NCBI GenBank assembly: GCA_905221605.1
Contig: CAJNDS010001680.1
Span: 62,001 to 126,000, forward strand
DNA length: 64,000 nucleotides
DNA from: Symbiodinium natans
Lineage: Eukaryota > Sar > Dinophyceae > Suessiales > Symbiodiniaceae
Direction: 5' to 3'
This document shows positions 23,498-33,231 of this stretch, piece after piece. The translations under genes and the position numbers were made by a program. A model generated the notes under the pieces. The model ran no database searches. It saw only the letters and a program-made list of their open reading frames with translations, and was not told where the DNA came from. How positions within the stretch are numbered: the stretch's first letter is position 1; every line of letters starts with the position of its first letter.

Positions 23498-23864
23498 AGG
23501 GTTAGGGTTTAGGGTTTAGGGTTCAGGGTTCAGGGTTTAGGGTTTAGGGTTTAGGGTTTAGTCAAAGGGTTTAGGGTTTAGACCCAGAAAACCCAGAGTG
23601 TCCCTGGAGTCCCCAACCCCAGAGTGTCCCTAAAGTGCCTCGCCCAGGGTGTCCCTGGAGTGCCCAACCGCAGAGTGTCCCTTGAGTGCCCAACCCCAAA
23701 GTATCTCTGCCCAGAGAGGGTGGGTGTTTTGTATGTATATCTATACATAGCATTGTATGTACATGTGCATATGGCCCATTCTGAAAATGATGGTCCTTTT
23801 TGGGGGTACCCTAAATATTATGGGTCGCCTTGCAATAGTAACCCCAAAACGGACCAGAGATTAG

Positions 23865-23924
23865 AACATTGACCACATGAACTTGCATGTGCCCCTGCGC
23901 TTCAAAAAGTGTGCTGGTGACGAG
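23865..23924 (+). CDS. Candidate exon, unassigned
   Basis: Twenty codons (NIDHMNLHVPLRFKKCAGDE) between TAG and a GTGAGG donor, phase 0 at both ends. Confidence 0.45.
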
Positions 23925-24643
23925 GTGAGGGGCTGAAGATGGTGCAGCTGATTCTGGTCCCTCGGCTCGGAGTTTGCCTTTGATGCGCGCCGCTTTTGAG
24001 GTTTAGGGTTTGGGGATTAGGGTTTTGCAAAGGAGGGGCCCCCTCGTTATGGGTAGGGATATTCGTAAGAGCCTTGTATTGGTTTGTAGGTCGCAAGTAT
24101 TGTAGATCTTAGGCGCTTCCCTGAATTCCAGGTTAGTTAGCTTTGTGAGGGAGACACTCCTTTGTAGTTGTAGGGTTTGAATTTGTGTGGTGTTGTTCTG
24201 AGCACAGCGGCATAACACTTTGGATCAAGTAATTGTTTAGTCCAGGACGCAGTAGGCCTGATGCACTGTTTGTTTACCGATGGGTGTGGCGCTCCCACAG
24301 CCGCGAAGCCGCACCATGAAGAAGTCACACCAGTGGCGGTTCTTCGTGATGAAAGCGAAATAGCAAGCTCTCCGACAGAGCTGGTTTTCAGTGCAGACCC
24401 TGCCCTACCGGTAGCATTTTTGACATTCAGCAGGCCGAATGGAGGTTCTGACGTTCCTTGGGTCGCCCAGTGGTACCCTTTTTGCCTTTTGGTTGGTTCA
24501 AAGCTCCCTTTTCCAGAAACCAGCGCAAATGAGGAGCCCTAAACCCTAAACAATAACCCGAAACACTAAGCCCTTAACCCTTAACCCTTAACCCTTAACC
24601 CTTAACCCTACCCTTATCACAATATGGTGACCGGGCGACCAAG

Positions 24644-24703
24644 GTTCTGGAGTTCACGTCACGGCCCTTAGGTTTCCGCATCTCCCAGACCTATCCCTAT
24701 ACG
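24644..24703 (+). CDS. Candidate exon after a family A MITE end
   Basis: Twenty codons (VLEFTSRPLGFRISQTYPYT), phase 0 at both ends, GT donor. The acceptor is again a CCAAG ending a family A-like sequence. Confidence 0.4.
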
Positions 24704-24832
24704 GTCACGGACGTTGCAGCCGGGCCCGGTAGATCTGCCCAGCCAGGATGGGTGCTGACACATGTCTCTTAGGTATACCTTGGGAATGTTTTTTCCATTT
24801 TGGGTGTACTAGAATTCCTAAGAAACAGCTCC

Positions 24833-24917
24833 CTAAACCCTAAACCCTAAACCCTAAACCCTAAACCCTAAACCCTAAACCCTAAACCCTAAACCCTAAA
24901 CCCTAAACCCTAAACCC
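24833..24917 (-). repeat. Interstitial telomeric array (CCCTAAA)n
   Basis: About 12 units. Confidence 0.95.
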
Positions 24918-24959
24918 AAAAGAAACGGGTCCCCAAGTCCAGTGTAGGTCAATGGTGAG

Positions 24960-25047
24960 GAGCTGCCGGCTTTTTGGGACCAAGCCGCGCCTTTGCTCCG
25001 GAAGGCCACCCAGACCCTCCCTCAGATCTCTCGGAGTGATCCTTGGT
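24960..25047 (+). CDS. Candidate exon, unassigned
   Basis: After a GAG acceptor the frame reads ELPAFWDQAAPLLRKATQTL and continues to a TTTAGGG tract. The donor could be one of several internal GC sites. Confidence 0.35.
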
Positions 25048-25451
25048 TTAGGGTTTAGGGTTTAGGGTTTAGGGTTTAGGGTTTATGGGGATTAGTTACT
25101 TAGTTTAGGAGACAAATAAGATTATGTAATTATAAGGGTCCCTTCTATACCTCCCTATACCCCCTTAATAGGTGCTTCTGCCCAGTGTTATCCCTTTTTG
25201 CTTTTTTTTTTCTTTTGGGGGGGGGGGGTCCAAAGAGTTCCTGATAAAGTAACCATCCCCACAAAGGGAACCCTTATTGTAGTGTGGCGGTTGCCCTAAA
25301 CGCTATGCCCCCAAAGAAGGGTGCCCTTGTCGTAAACCCTAAACCCTCAACCCTCAACCCTCAACCCTAAACCCTAAACCCCAAACCCTAAACCCTAAAC
25401 CCTAAACCCTAAACCCTGCCCTTACCACAATATGGTTCCGGAGCCACCAAG

Positions 25452-25511
25452 GATCCTGCGCCGGCGCCGCGCCAAGGCAGGAAGCCTGCAGCCAAGGGGA
25501 AATCCAACCTG
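25452..25511 (+). CDS. Candidate exon after a family A MITE end
   Basis: Exactly 20 codons (DPAPAPRQGRKPAAKGKSNL), phase 0, GT donor. The acceptor is the CCAAG that ends a degenerate family A element, so the element seems to supply the 3' splice site. Confidence 0.4.
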
Positions 25512-25586
25512 GTTGCTAATATGTGTTTAGGGGTTAGGGTTTTAGGGTTTAGGGTTTAGGGTTTAGGGTTTAGGGTTTAGGGTTCC

Positions 25587-25699
25587 TGGTAGCCCAGTGG
25601 TACTCTTTTGCCCCTTTGTTTTTGGTTATGGGCCCCCGTTATAAAATGACCAACCCAAAAAAGGGTGCCCTTATGATATGATGGTTACGGGCTACCAAG
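25587..25699. mobile_element. MITE family A copy next to a telomeric tract
   Basis: TGGTAGCCCAG...GGGCTACCAAG; the left end directly follows a TTTAGGG tract, so any left flank duplication is lost. Confidence 0.7.
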
Positions 25700-25995
25700 G
25701 TTGCAAGCTTCACGCCGTGGGCGTGGACGTCCAAGGCATCCCTGGAGAATCACATCATGCGCTACCAACGTCCTTTAGTCCAGATGCCGACTGTACAGAA
25801 CTCCGGGTAGACCCATGGATATTTGTAGACCCCTATGGGATAGTTCAGATTTCGCCTTCTTGGGTGGGTTTAAGAGGATCATATCTTGGAACATGTTCAG
25901 AGAGTTGGACGGGTCAACCTAGCATTGCGGCAGCCAGTTTATCTGCGCTAGATCTGGAACTAAGCCTCGTCGTGATTGCTGACCAGGCTATTAGA

Positions 25996-26113
25996 CTTGG
26001 TAGCCCAGTGGTACCCTGTTCCCTTTTTTTGGTTCAAGGTTCCCTTCTAAAGTAATTAACCACACCAAAAAAAGGTGCCCTGATGATTATTATATGGCTA
26101 CTGGGCTACCAAG
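25996..26113. mobile_element. MITE family A, copy with 7-bp target duplication
   Basis: Family A has terminal inverted repeats CTTGGTAGCCCAG / CTGGGCTACCAAG and a length near 110 bp. This copy is flanked by TATTAGA at 25989-25995 and 26114-26120, a perfect 7-bp duplication, so the family moved as a transposon. The left end contains GT and the right end AAG, compatible with use as an intron. Confidence 0.8.
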
Positions 26114-26885
26114 TATTAGATGCTTTCCCATCTCGCCCACACCCATAGAGCGAAGAGAATCCAAGAGCTCCGCGATGGGTTCCTGAACGACGGATTAAAG
26201 CAAGCCTCCAGGTCCATCTTCAGAAATCTTGCTAGGTAGGCTCTTGGGGTTATATATATATATATATTATATTATTTATTTATTTCGTTTTATTCATTTT
26301 TTGTTTTTGTTAATCCCTTATTGGGTTTATATCAGGATCATGTGTTACGAACGTTTTTCAGAGGGCTTCAAAGATCATGCTAGCTTGGTCTTGAGAAGCT
26401 CTGGGATTCTCTGAATCCATAGGGTGCCCTCTTCGCTCAATGCGTACAAGGCCCTCTTACCCGGGCAGCCGGCCTCGATCACCAGATGGCGATGTGCGGG
26501 AAAAATGCATGCACGTCTGATACGAGCTCCGAATAGAATAGTCTTTCTTCAGTAATATTCCCCAATGGTCCCTCTCTCTCTATATATATACATATATATA
26601 CACATATATATATATATAATTATACAATAATGACCCCCAAACACCCTATTCCAATTGTTAAGGCCCCGTCAAGTTGGTTGGGGGGGAATTGAGGCCTGGG
26701 GAGCGGGTCTGCTTCTGATATCGGGTTCTGAGTGGAGGTAGATGTGTCAAGAGTGTCTTAGGCCTAGGCGTTGGCTCGTTTTATGGTTTAGGGAAGTGTG
26801 CGGCAATTCTCTTCCGAGATCGTTACCCTGCAGTGCGTGTCCAGGCGGGTGACAAAAACAAACCATTCGGCTCAGATCGGTGTTG

Positions 26886-26985
26886 GCTGAAATGGGGTTT
26901 ACGAAAATAGCCCCGATAGACCCCCAAATAGTCGGATCCCTTATAAGAAGGGCCCCAGTAAGGCACCCCTAATTTCGGAAAGCCC
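26886..26985. mobile_element. MITE family F copy
   Basis: ATAGACCCCCAAATAGTCGG core with CACCCCTAATTTCGGAAAG at the right. Confidence 0.6.
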
Positions 26986-27049
26986 CAAGTGGCGGCTTCG
27001 GGGACGATCTAGATTTGGAAAAGGGGACCTAATTGAAACACAGGAGCCT

Positions 27050-27190
27050 AACTACTGTTCTTAACCCCTAGAAACCCTGACTACTGTTCTTAACCCCTAA
27101 AAACCCTGACTACTGTTCTTAACCCCTAGAAACCCTGACTACTGTTCTTAACCCCTAGAAACCCTGACTACTGTTCTTAACCCCTAGAAA
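27050..27190. repeat. 29-bp tandem repeat, five copies
   Basis: Unit GACTACTGTTCTTAACCCCT followed by AGAAACCCT; copies nearly identical. Confidence 0.9.
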
Positions 27191-27502
27191 ACCTCATGTA
27201 GTCATGCGTAGGCCCCTTCTAGTCTCACGGGGTACCAGATGGCTTCGCCAACGTCGAATACCTTGTGCATTCACGGCCACAGCTGGGGCAAGAATAGCCT
27301 TGGTTTTTGCATCAAGGTTTAGGGTTTAGGGTTTAGGGTCTCAAAGTCCGTTGCTCAAAAGGGTTTAGGGTTACATCATGTCAGCACGCGAGCGTTGTCC
27401 TCACAAAGCCCAGGAAATCTCCCCGTACTCCAGCACGTTCGAGAAGATCGTGAAGCCAGTGAAGGCGCCAGCGCCGGGGGCTTTCTCAAAGAACCGAACT
27501 AC

Positions 27503-27614
27503 TTGGACCCGGAGTGGGCCCCTTATTCCCTTTTTCTCAGGGCTTAAGTTCCCTTATCAGCCCCTTTAAACCAAAAAAAGGGCGTACCCTATTTATTCCT
27601 ATTCCGGGATATAG
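27503..27614. mobile_element. MITE family C copy
   Basis: TTGGACCCGGAGTGGGCCCC, inner AAGTTCCCTTATCAGCCCC; right end degenerate. Confidence 0.6.
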
Positions 27615-28189
27615 ACTGCGTAACTGTCGATTTTGTTTCTTTGCCCGCCCTTCCGGTTTTTCCTGGTTCGTTTTGCCCAGAGCGTCCCTAGGTCTTTAAG
27701 GGCCCGCCGCCAACGTTTGCCCACCTTTTGCAGAGGCAAGCGTGACTGGACCCATTGCACTTAGTTTAGGGGTTTAGGGGTTTAGGGGTTTAGGGGTTTA
27801 GGGGTTAGGGGTTAGGGGTTAGGGTTTAGGGTTTAGAAGCTGCGAACCTGATTATTGGCAAGCGTAGCAGAATCGGCCATACAGAATTCCTCATTCTCAC
27901 GCCGCGCTCAGGAAGAGAATTGTTCCCGCGCATCTTTGGGTGAAACAATGTCACGGACGAGTTCTGAAACGGTCACGGAAACGTTCTGAAACGAGAAGAC
28001 TACCATGATCATGCGGGCATGGGTGCGCTGGCCATTCGCACTCACGGCTAACATGGATGCCGTCGAAGGGCATAGATGCAAGGACGCTCTGGCCATGGGA
28101 AGGAGGCAGGTAGTACACAGCAAACACTCAAATGTGTGAACCCTAAACCCTAAACCCTAAACCCTGAACCAGTCCGTTTGACATTCTAG

Positions 28190-28257
28190 GAAAAATGACA
28201 CTCAAACCTGATTCGTTGTTTTTTGCCATCGAACAAAAGCACACGACGTACAAGAAG
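28190..28257 (+). CDS. Candidate exon, unassigned
   Basis: TAG acceptor, GT donor; reads KMTLKPDSLFFAIEQKHTTY and two more codons after a two-base partial codon. No family assigned. Confidence 0.4.
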
Positions 28258-28437
28258 GTGTGGGCAAACGTTCCCTAAACCCTAAACCCTAGACCCTAGA
28301 CCATAGACGACCCTAGACCCTAAACCCTAAACCCTAAACCTAAACAGATTTAGGCCAAATGTGAGGCTGGTCGGGACTGATCCGAGCTTCGCAATGTTTC
28401 GGGGTTTGAGGGCTACGGTTCAGTCAGGGTTTAGGGT

Positions 28438-28519
28438 TTAGGGTCTAGGGTCTAGGGTTTAGGGTTTAGGGTTTAGGGTTTAGGGTTTAGGGTTTAGGGT
28501 TTAGGGTTTAGGGTTTAGG
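28438..28519 (+). repeat. Interstitial telomeric array (TTTAGGG)n
   Basis: About 11 units with two GGGTCTA variants at the left. Confidence 0.95.
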
Positions 28520-28638
28520 GTGGGAGCCTGCACTTGACGATCTTTCTCCGGATTGTTTACGCTTTCAGCTTTTTAGGGTTTAGGGTTTAGGGTTTAGGGT
28601 TTAGGGTTTAGGGTTAAAACAAATCCTCCTTTGCGCAG

Positions 28639-28701
28639 GCAGAGGACGAAGACTTTGTGGACGACGTTTCGCAGTATCTCTCAGAGAAGCACTTCGTGCA
28701 G
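28639..28701 (+). CDS. Candidate exon, unassigned
   Basis: Twenty-one codons starting AEDEDFVDDVSQYLSEKHF after a CAG acceptor. The right edge reads CAG|GAATTT, so the donor would be GA or the exon runs a little further to a TAA at 28713. Acidic, no family assigned. Confidence 0.4.
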
Positions 28702-28889
28702 GAATTTTTTCACTAACTCAGGAGTAGCTCAAAGTGGGAGTTCAATAAGAGGATCCTCACCTACCGCATGGTGCTTTGCACGACACGCAGCTAGCCCATG
28801 TAGAGGCAGTGGACCGCCAAACCCATGAAAAACGTTTTCGGCCAGTCCAGCAGGCACTCTTCCAGTGTAAGCCGTACGGCACTCTATCT

Positions 28890-29077
28890 ACTATTTGCCC
28901 AAGAACCCCCAAAAAGATAAAATATTTCCGCCTCATAAGGGTGTAGTATGTATTGTTTTCTTGCTTGCTTAAGAACCCCCCAAAGAATGAGATATGTTCT
29001 TCCTTATGCGGGCAAGATAGGGATTACCGTGTTTTTTTTTTTGGGGGGGGGGGGGGGGGGTTCTTATGCAAATAGTA
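28890..29077. mobile_element. Two adjacent MITE family E copies
   Basis: CTACTATTTGCCCAAGAACCCC starts the first; TTGCTTGCTTAAGAACCCC at about 28960 starts the second, which ends GGTTCTTATGCAAATAGTAG after a T-run/G-run. Confidence 0.65.
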
Positions 29078-29188
29078 GAGCAATGTACCTGAGCTCCAGA
29101 CCCCCCCCCCCCCCCCCCCCCACCCTAAACCCTAAACCCTAAACCCTAAACTCTAAACCCTAAACCCTAAACCCTAAACCCTAACCAG

Positions 29189-29239
29189 GAGCGGCAGAAG
29201 TTCCACATGCGATCCAAGCCTCTCGGCTGCAAGACCCTG
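29189..29239 (+). CDS. Candidate exon, unassigned
   Basis: Seventeen codons (ERQKFHMRSKPLGCKTL) between a CAG at the end of a CCCTAAA tract and a GT donor, phase 0 at both ends. It lies between the RIH-associated exons and the channel exons. No domain was recognised. Confidence 0.45.
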
Positions 29240-29323
29240 GTTGCGTCACAGCTCACTGGTTTCTAAGGTTTAGGGTTTAGGGTTTAGGGTTTAGGGTTTA
29301 GGGTTTAGGGTTTAGGGTTTTGG

Positions 29324-29419
29324 AGGTTTCCCTTATACTGACAGCCCTTAATAGGGATCACAGTACCCCCTATGATAATCCCTTTTAAGGACTGTCCGTA
29401 TGAGGGGGAACATCCCAAG
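29324..29419. mobile_element. MITE family B copy
   Basis: GAGGTTTCCCTTATACTGACAG...GGGGGAACATCCCAAG. Its left edge directly joins a TTTAGGG array. Confidence 0.7.
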
Positions 29420-30309
29420 CTTGGGTTTTAGGGCGGGTTTAGAAAGTGCAGGGCCATGTATTGCATACATGGTAGCGCGAGACTCCCCTACACACGTACG
29501 AGAAGCTCACATTTTGGGCGGTGTCCTGCAGTGGCGTTGGCCCACGCCGTTGTCATTATTCGCTTGGCCTTGTAATAGTTTAAAATTGGGCCTGACGCTA
29601 CTTTACAGGAACCGGTTTAAGACCCAAGTATGGGCACATGGACCGTTTGGGTAATGCCAGTTCTGATCATGAATGCTTTGAAGGTTTTTGAGAGCGGAGG
29701 GCTGAGACATTGCGCAAAGATCCAGTTTGCGCAGCCGCCATCGACGGCTAAGCTTTGCAGGTACCGCTTGGCCTACTACTTCCTCTCTCGCTTTGTGCGC
29801 ACGATCGAGGTCATGACCGATGGTACCTTGAAGTTGTTTGAAGCCCTGAGCTCCAAACCCAAAACCCTGCAAGCAAGTGGTATATATCCATCTAGCTCGA
29901 TACTGAGTATACCCGCCGCCATTTCCCTACCATTGGGGGACCTACCATTGGGGGACCCAACTGGAACGCCTGCAGACGCAACCCGAACTAGACGGTCTTC
30001 GAGTACTTAGGGGCAGCAGCCCGTTGAGTCGTGAGGATGGCTGTGGGCTTGAGGTAGGCCCTGTGGATATTTTACATTTTTCCCTTATTCGGTTTCAGAG
30101 GATCATATTGAGAATATTTTTCAGAGGGGTTTCTAACGGCCATCTTAGATTCACAAGCCGTGGCAGCGATGCTACAGCTGTCTTTGACCGTGAAGATGCG
30201 CCTAGCATGTCAGAGCTGCGAGCGATTGAACTCTTTAGGTTTAGGGTTTGGGATTAGTTTAGGGTTTAGGGTTTAGGGTTTTGAAACCTCTTCAAGGTGT
30301 GCAGAAGCC

Positions 30310-30399
30310 TGGTAGTCCAGTGGTACCCTGATACCCTTTTCCCTTTTTAGGGTTCAGGGCTCCCCCTTATTATGATAATACGTTTACTGGGCTACCAAG
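30310..30399. mobile_element. MITE family A copy with target duplication
   Basis: Shortened centre. AGAAGCC occurs at 30303-30309 and again at 30398-30404, a 7-bp duplication that partly overlaps the element end. Confidence 0.7.
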
Positions 30400-31644
30400 A
30401 AGCCTAAGCAATCATGCAGTATCACCACCGAAGAACGCCAACACAACTGCAAGACACAGGACCCATCTTTTCATTCTAATTGCAAAGGGCCCTCGTTGCA
30501 TTGGGTGCCTATGCTCAGTGTTAAGTTGATGTGGGTTCTGCTTTGTTTTGGGTGTATCTTGTGGGCGCCCTGTTGAGGATACAAATACAATGAAGATCCT
30601 ACCTCATGTAGGGTTCCTTCCCAGAGACTCCCACATCCCTGAGTTGGCTTAAATGCAATAGGGATCCCAATAGGAATGCTTCTTTACGAGATGTTCAACA
30701 TGAAATAAGAATGCCCCTTAAGTAGAACGACGCTGGAGTCTTTGGCTTAATGTGTATTCCTCTATTGCGGCTACTGGATGTTCAAGCGGGCCTAGTGACC
30801 AGTGTTGAGGCAAAGAGGGTTTAGTTTAGGGTTAGGGTCCCTGCATGAAACATCTGCAAGGGTTGCTTCTCCAGGCACGTCAGAGAGCTTCTGGGTGACC
30901 CTAAACCCCAGTGTTCCGAATGGGCAAAGAAGGTTTAAGCTTCAGAGGCCTGTAAGTCGACAACCCAGGGCCGTACATGTTGTAAGGCCTGAGGTGCAAG
31001 AGCTTCTTGTCATGAAGGGTTTCGGGTTTTAGGGTTGAAGGGTTTCGGTTTTTGGTTTAGTTTAGGGTTAGGGTTTGGGGTTCCAAGATCTAACCGACAG
31101 AGCATGCAAGGCAACCTGCACTACCTGCACTTCTGTCTGCCGGTGACCGCCATGTGGTATGTGTACGGCGAAGCGAAGCAAAACATTCTGGACTCCTGCG
31201 GGTGCATCTGGCTGAGGGCCCATAAAGCCTAACTTCGGGCCTGAGGGTTGAGGTTTAGCGAGCGAAGGTTTTAGACTTGAGGATCTACAGGGGAGGGGGC
31301 ACGCCGAGTCATAAGTAGAGTTATGAGAATTATGAGGACCCTGAATTGCGTTATAAGGCTCCTCGCTTAGGTTAGAATCCCTGACTACAGTTAGTATACT
31401 AAGAGGGGTCCTGCTTGTAGAGCTTGTAGCTCCCATCCTTCTGAGGCATCGTGTGGGACAGATTGTCGCCCAGTTGGCTTGGGGTTTAGGGTTTAGGGTT
31501 TAGGGTTTAGGGTTTAGGGTTTAGGGTTTAGGGCCGTGTTTCTTCTTCAGGCCTGGGGGCCCGATGGAGTTCAGGGTAGGTAGCTCTGAACTCTACGTAT
31601 AGCTTGTGAGACACTACCTGAAGGCTCCAATGTAGTTCCTTTTC

Positions 31645-32785
31645 GGGCTGGATGTAGGGGATTCTGGGATTCTAGTATACTACCCCAAAAAGGTACTAGA
31701 AAGGAGCCCGTGGGTAAACCCTAAACCCAGGTAGCAGGGGGTCGGCAGTGCAGGACACCGTTCCCTTCAACTCACCTGACATCAAAGCCCGCTACTTCAT
31801 CCGAATGTGTCCCTTGGCTTGTCCTGTTCAGCAACTTGGTTGGGAGCTCAGTTCTATTCGTGTAGCGTGAGGTCTGGAGTGCAAGGACTTACTAAGTGTG
31901 GCGGGGGAGGGGGGTGCAGCGCCGAGTATCCACCTGGCAGAGGTTTTGTCGAGGGCGCCGGCCATTGCAAGAGCTTACTCTTCATGTCTAAGCGTTTGAC
32001 CCACAAGAACCATCAGCCCAACCCCTCCTACCTGTTCTCCTACATACGAAGGGCCCCTCGATATCATTTGGTCCTTGATGCACTTGTTGCCACATGTGAG
32101 TGTGGATATGTGCACATACGTTCTCGTCCCCTAAGCCCGAACCCCTCAACCCTGCCCTCGGTGGTGTTGGTGGCCAGCAGTTTTCCCAGACCCCTGGCCA
32201 AATCCAAAAAATAGAACCAGCAAATAGTACCCTATGCGACTATTTGGTCATTCTTAGGCATCCTTTAAGGGAATCTGCTTTTTGAATCCTCCCAGGGGTC
32301 CGGGTTTTGGGGGGTTTCTGTGCTGGTACCCGTCCAGGTTCAAGGGATGAAGACTCGTACCCCTAAGGTTGTGCCCCTAACAGTTCCCCGTTTTTATACT
32401 CCCAAGATGGCCCTTATACTACCTCAAGGATCTTCAAAACGGGTCCCCAAAACCCAAGGGGGCTTAGGGTTTAGGGTTTAGGGTTTAGGGTTTAGGGTTT
32501 AGGGTTTAGGGCAGCTTCCAGGTTCAAAAGGGTTTAGGGTTTAGGGTTTAGGGTTTAGGGTGACATCCTGAAGGGTCCAAGGTAAAGCCCTTGGACAGGT
32601 GTCGATCTCCACCGCGAGTCCAAGCTGATCAAAGACTTGTCCCGTTTCTCGGCGGCCACCCTAAACCTATGGCCTCCTTAGGAAGTTTCATTTATGAAAG
32701 CTCAAAGAAACATGAAACATAATATCCTTTTCTTTCTAGTACCTTTTTGGGGTAGTATACTAGAATCCCCTATATCTAACCCAAA
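31645..32785. repeat. Inverted repeat pair (family L) about 1 kb apart
   Basis: GATTCTAGTATACTACCCC...GTACTAGAAAG near 31660-31700 is inverted at 32735-32782 (CTTTCTAGTACCTTTTTGGG and on). Relatives are at 61440-61520 and 63320-63440. Either two separate inverted copies or the ends of one element. Confidence 0.5.
32666..32726. repeat. Tandem copy of the retrotransposon target sequence
   Basis: This stretch (CCTATGGC... to ...CATAATATC) is nearly repeated by 32794-32823 joined to 42466-42500. The copia element therefore landed in the second of two tandem copies, and the intact first copy confirms the insertion point. Confidence 0.8.
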
Positions 32786-32818
32786 AAGGTAGACCTATGG
32801 CGCCCCTAATTAGGAAGT

Positions 32819-32823
32819 TCTAT
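32819..32823. repeat. Target site duplication, left copy
   Basis: TCTAT. The matching copy is at 42461-42465. Removing the element and one copy restores a sequence matching the neighbouring repeat at 32666-32726. Confidence 0.85.
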
Positions 32824-33069
32824 AGATGAAACTGGCAGAGCAAAGAGGTTATGGCGTGCACTAAAGCAACGCACAACTTTTACTTGAGCCAAATGGTCAG
32901 TTTCGTTCGAGGTTTGTGAAACATGTTGCTGCTGAGCACTCCTGCAAATTATGTTGAGGGTGCTTTAAAGATGGTTCCTATTCTGCCCTTGGCTTCCTCC
33001 CATGCGTTGCCGCATTGGAATTCGGCCAGCTGTACTTGGGCAGGCCTTTTTAAGCCTATACCATCTACT
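32824..33069 (-). repeat. 3' LTR
   Basis: Identical by eye to the right-hand copy over all 246 bp, which points to a recent insertion. It begins in element sense directly after a purine-rich tract at 33070-33077. Confidence 0.95.
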
Positions 33070-33077
33070 CCCCCTTC
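33070..33077 (-). promoter_or_regulatory. Polypurine tract for plus-strand DNA synthesis
   Basis: In element sense GAAGGGGG lies immediately upstream of the 3' LTR, the expected place and composition for a polypurine tract. Confidence 0.6.
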
Positions 33078-33231
33078 ACTCGTGCAGAGTTTGCAGGCCT
33101 AAGCAGTTTCTGCTTGAGACTCGTGAGCGTTGCCGCTTCCCGAGAGACAGTGCCTATTTGCACCAGGCTGCTGCGTGCAAGAACTTGGGCGGCATTGCTG
33201 CCTTGCCAAGCGTAAGCAAAAGTGCAAAGCA

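Larger units (their letters stand above)
29240..32663. other. Intronic region left of the retrotransposon
   Basis: Holds family A and B copies, telomeric tracts and an inverted-repeat pair of family L. An open + frame from 29630 contains LCRYRLAYYFLSRFVRTIEV and may include another exon. Nothing else could be assigned. Confidence 0.35.

Noticed and set aside
27050-27190. 29-bp repeats as a CRISPR array
   Set aside because: The copies are directly adjacent with no unique spacers, in a eukaryotic context.
28702-28721. 20-nt intron between CAG|GAATTT and CTAACTCAG
   Set aside because: It has a branch-like CTAAC and AG, but is far too short for a dinoflagellate intron and the next codons include a stop.
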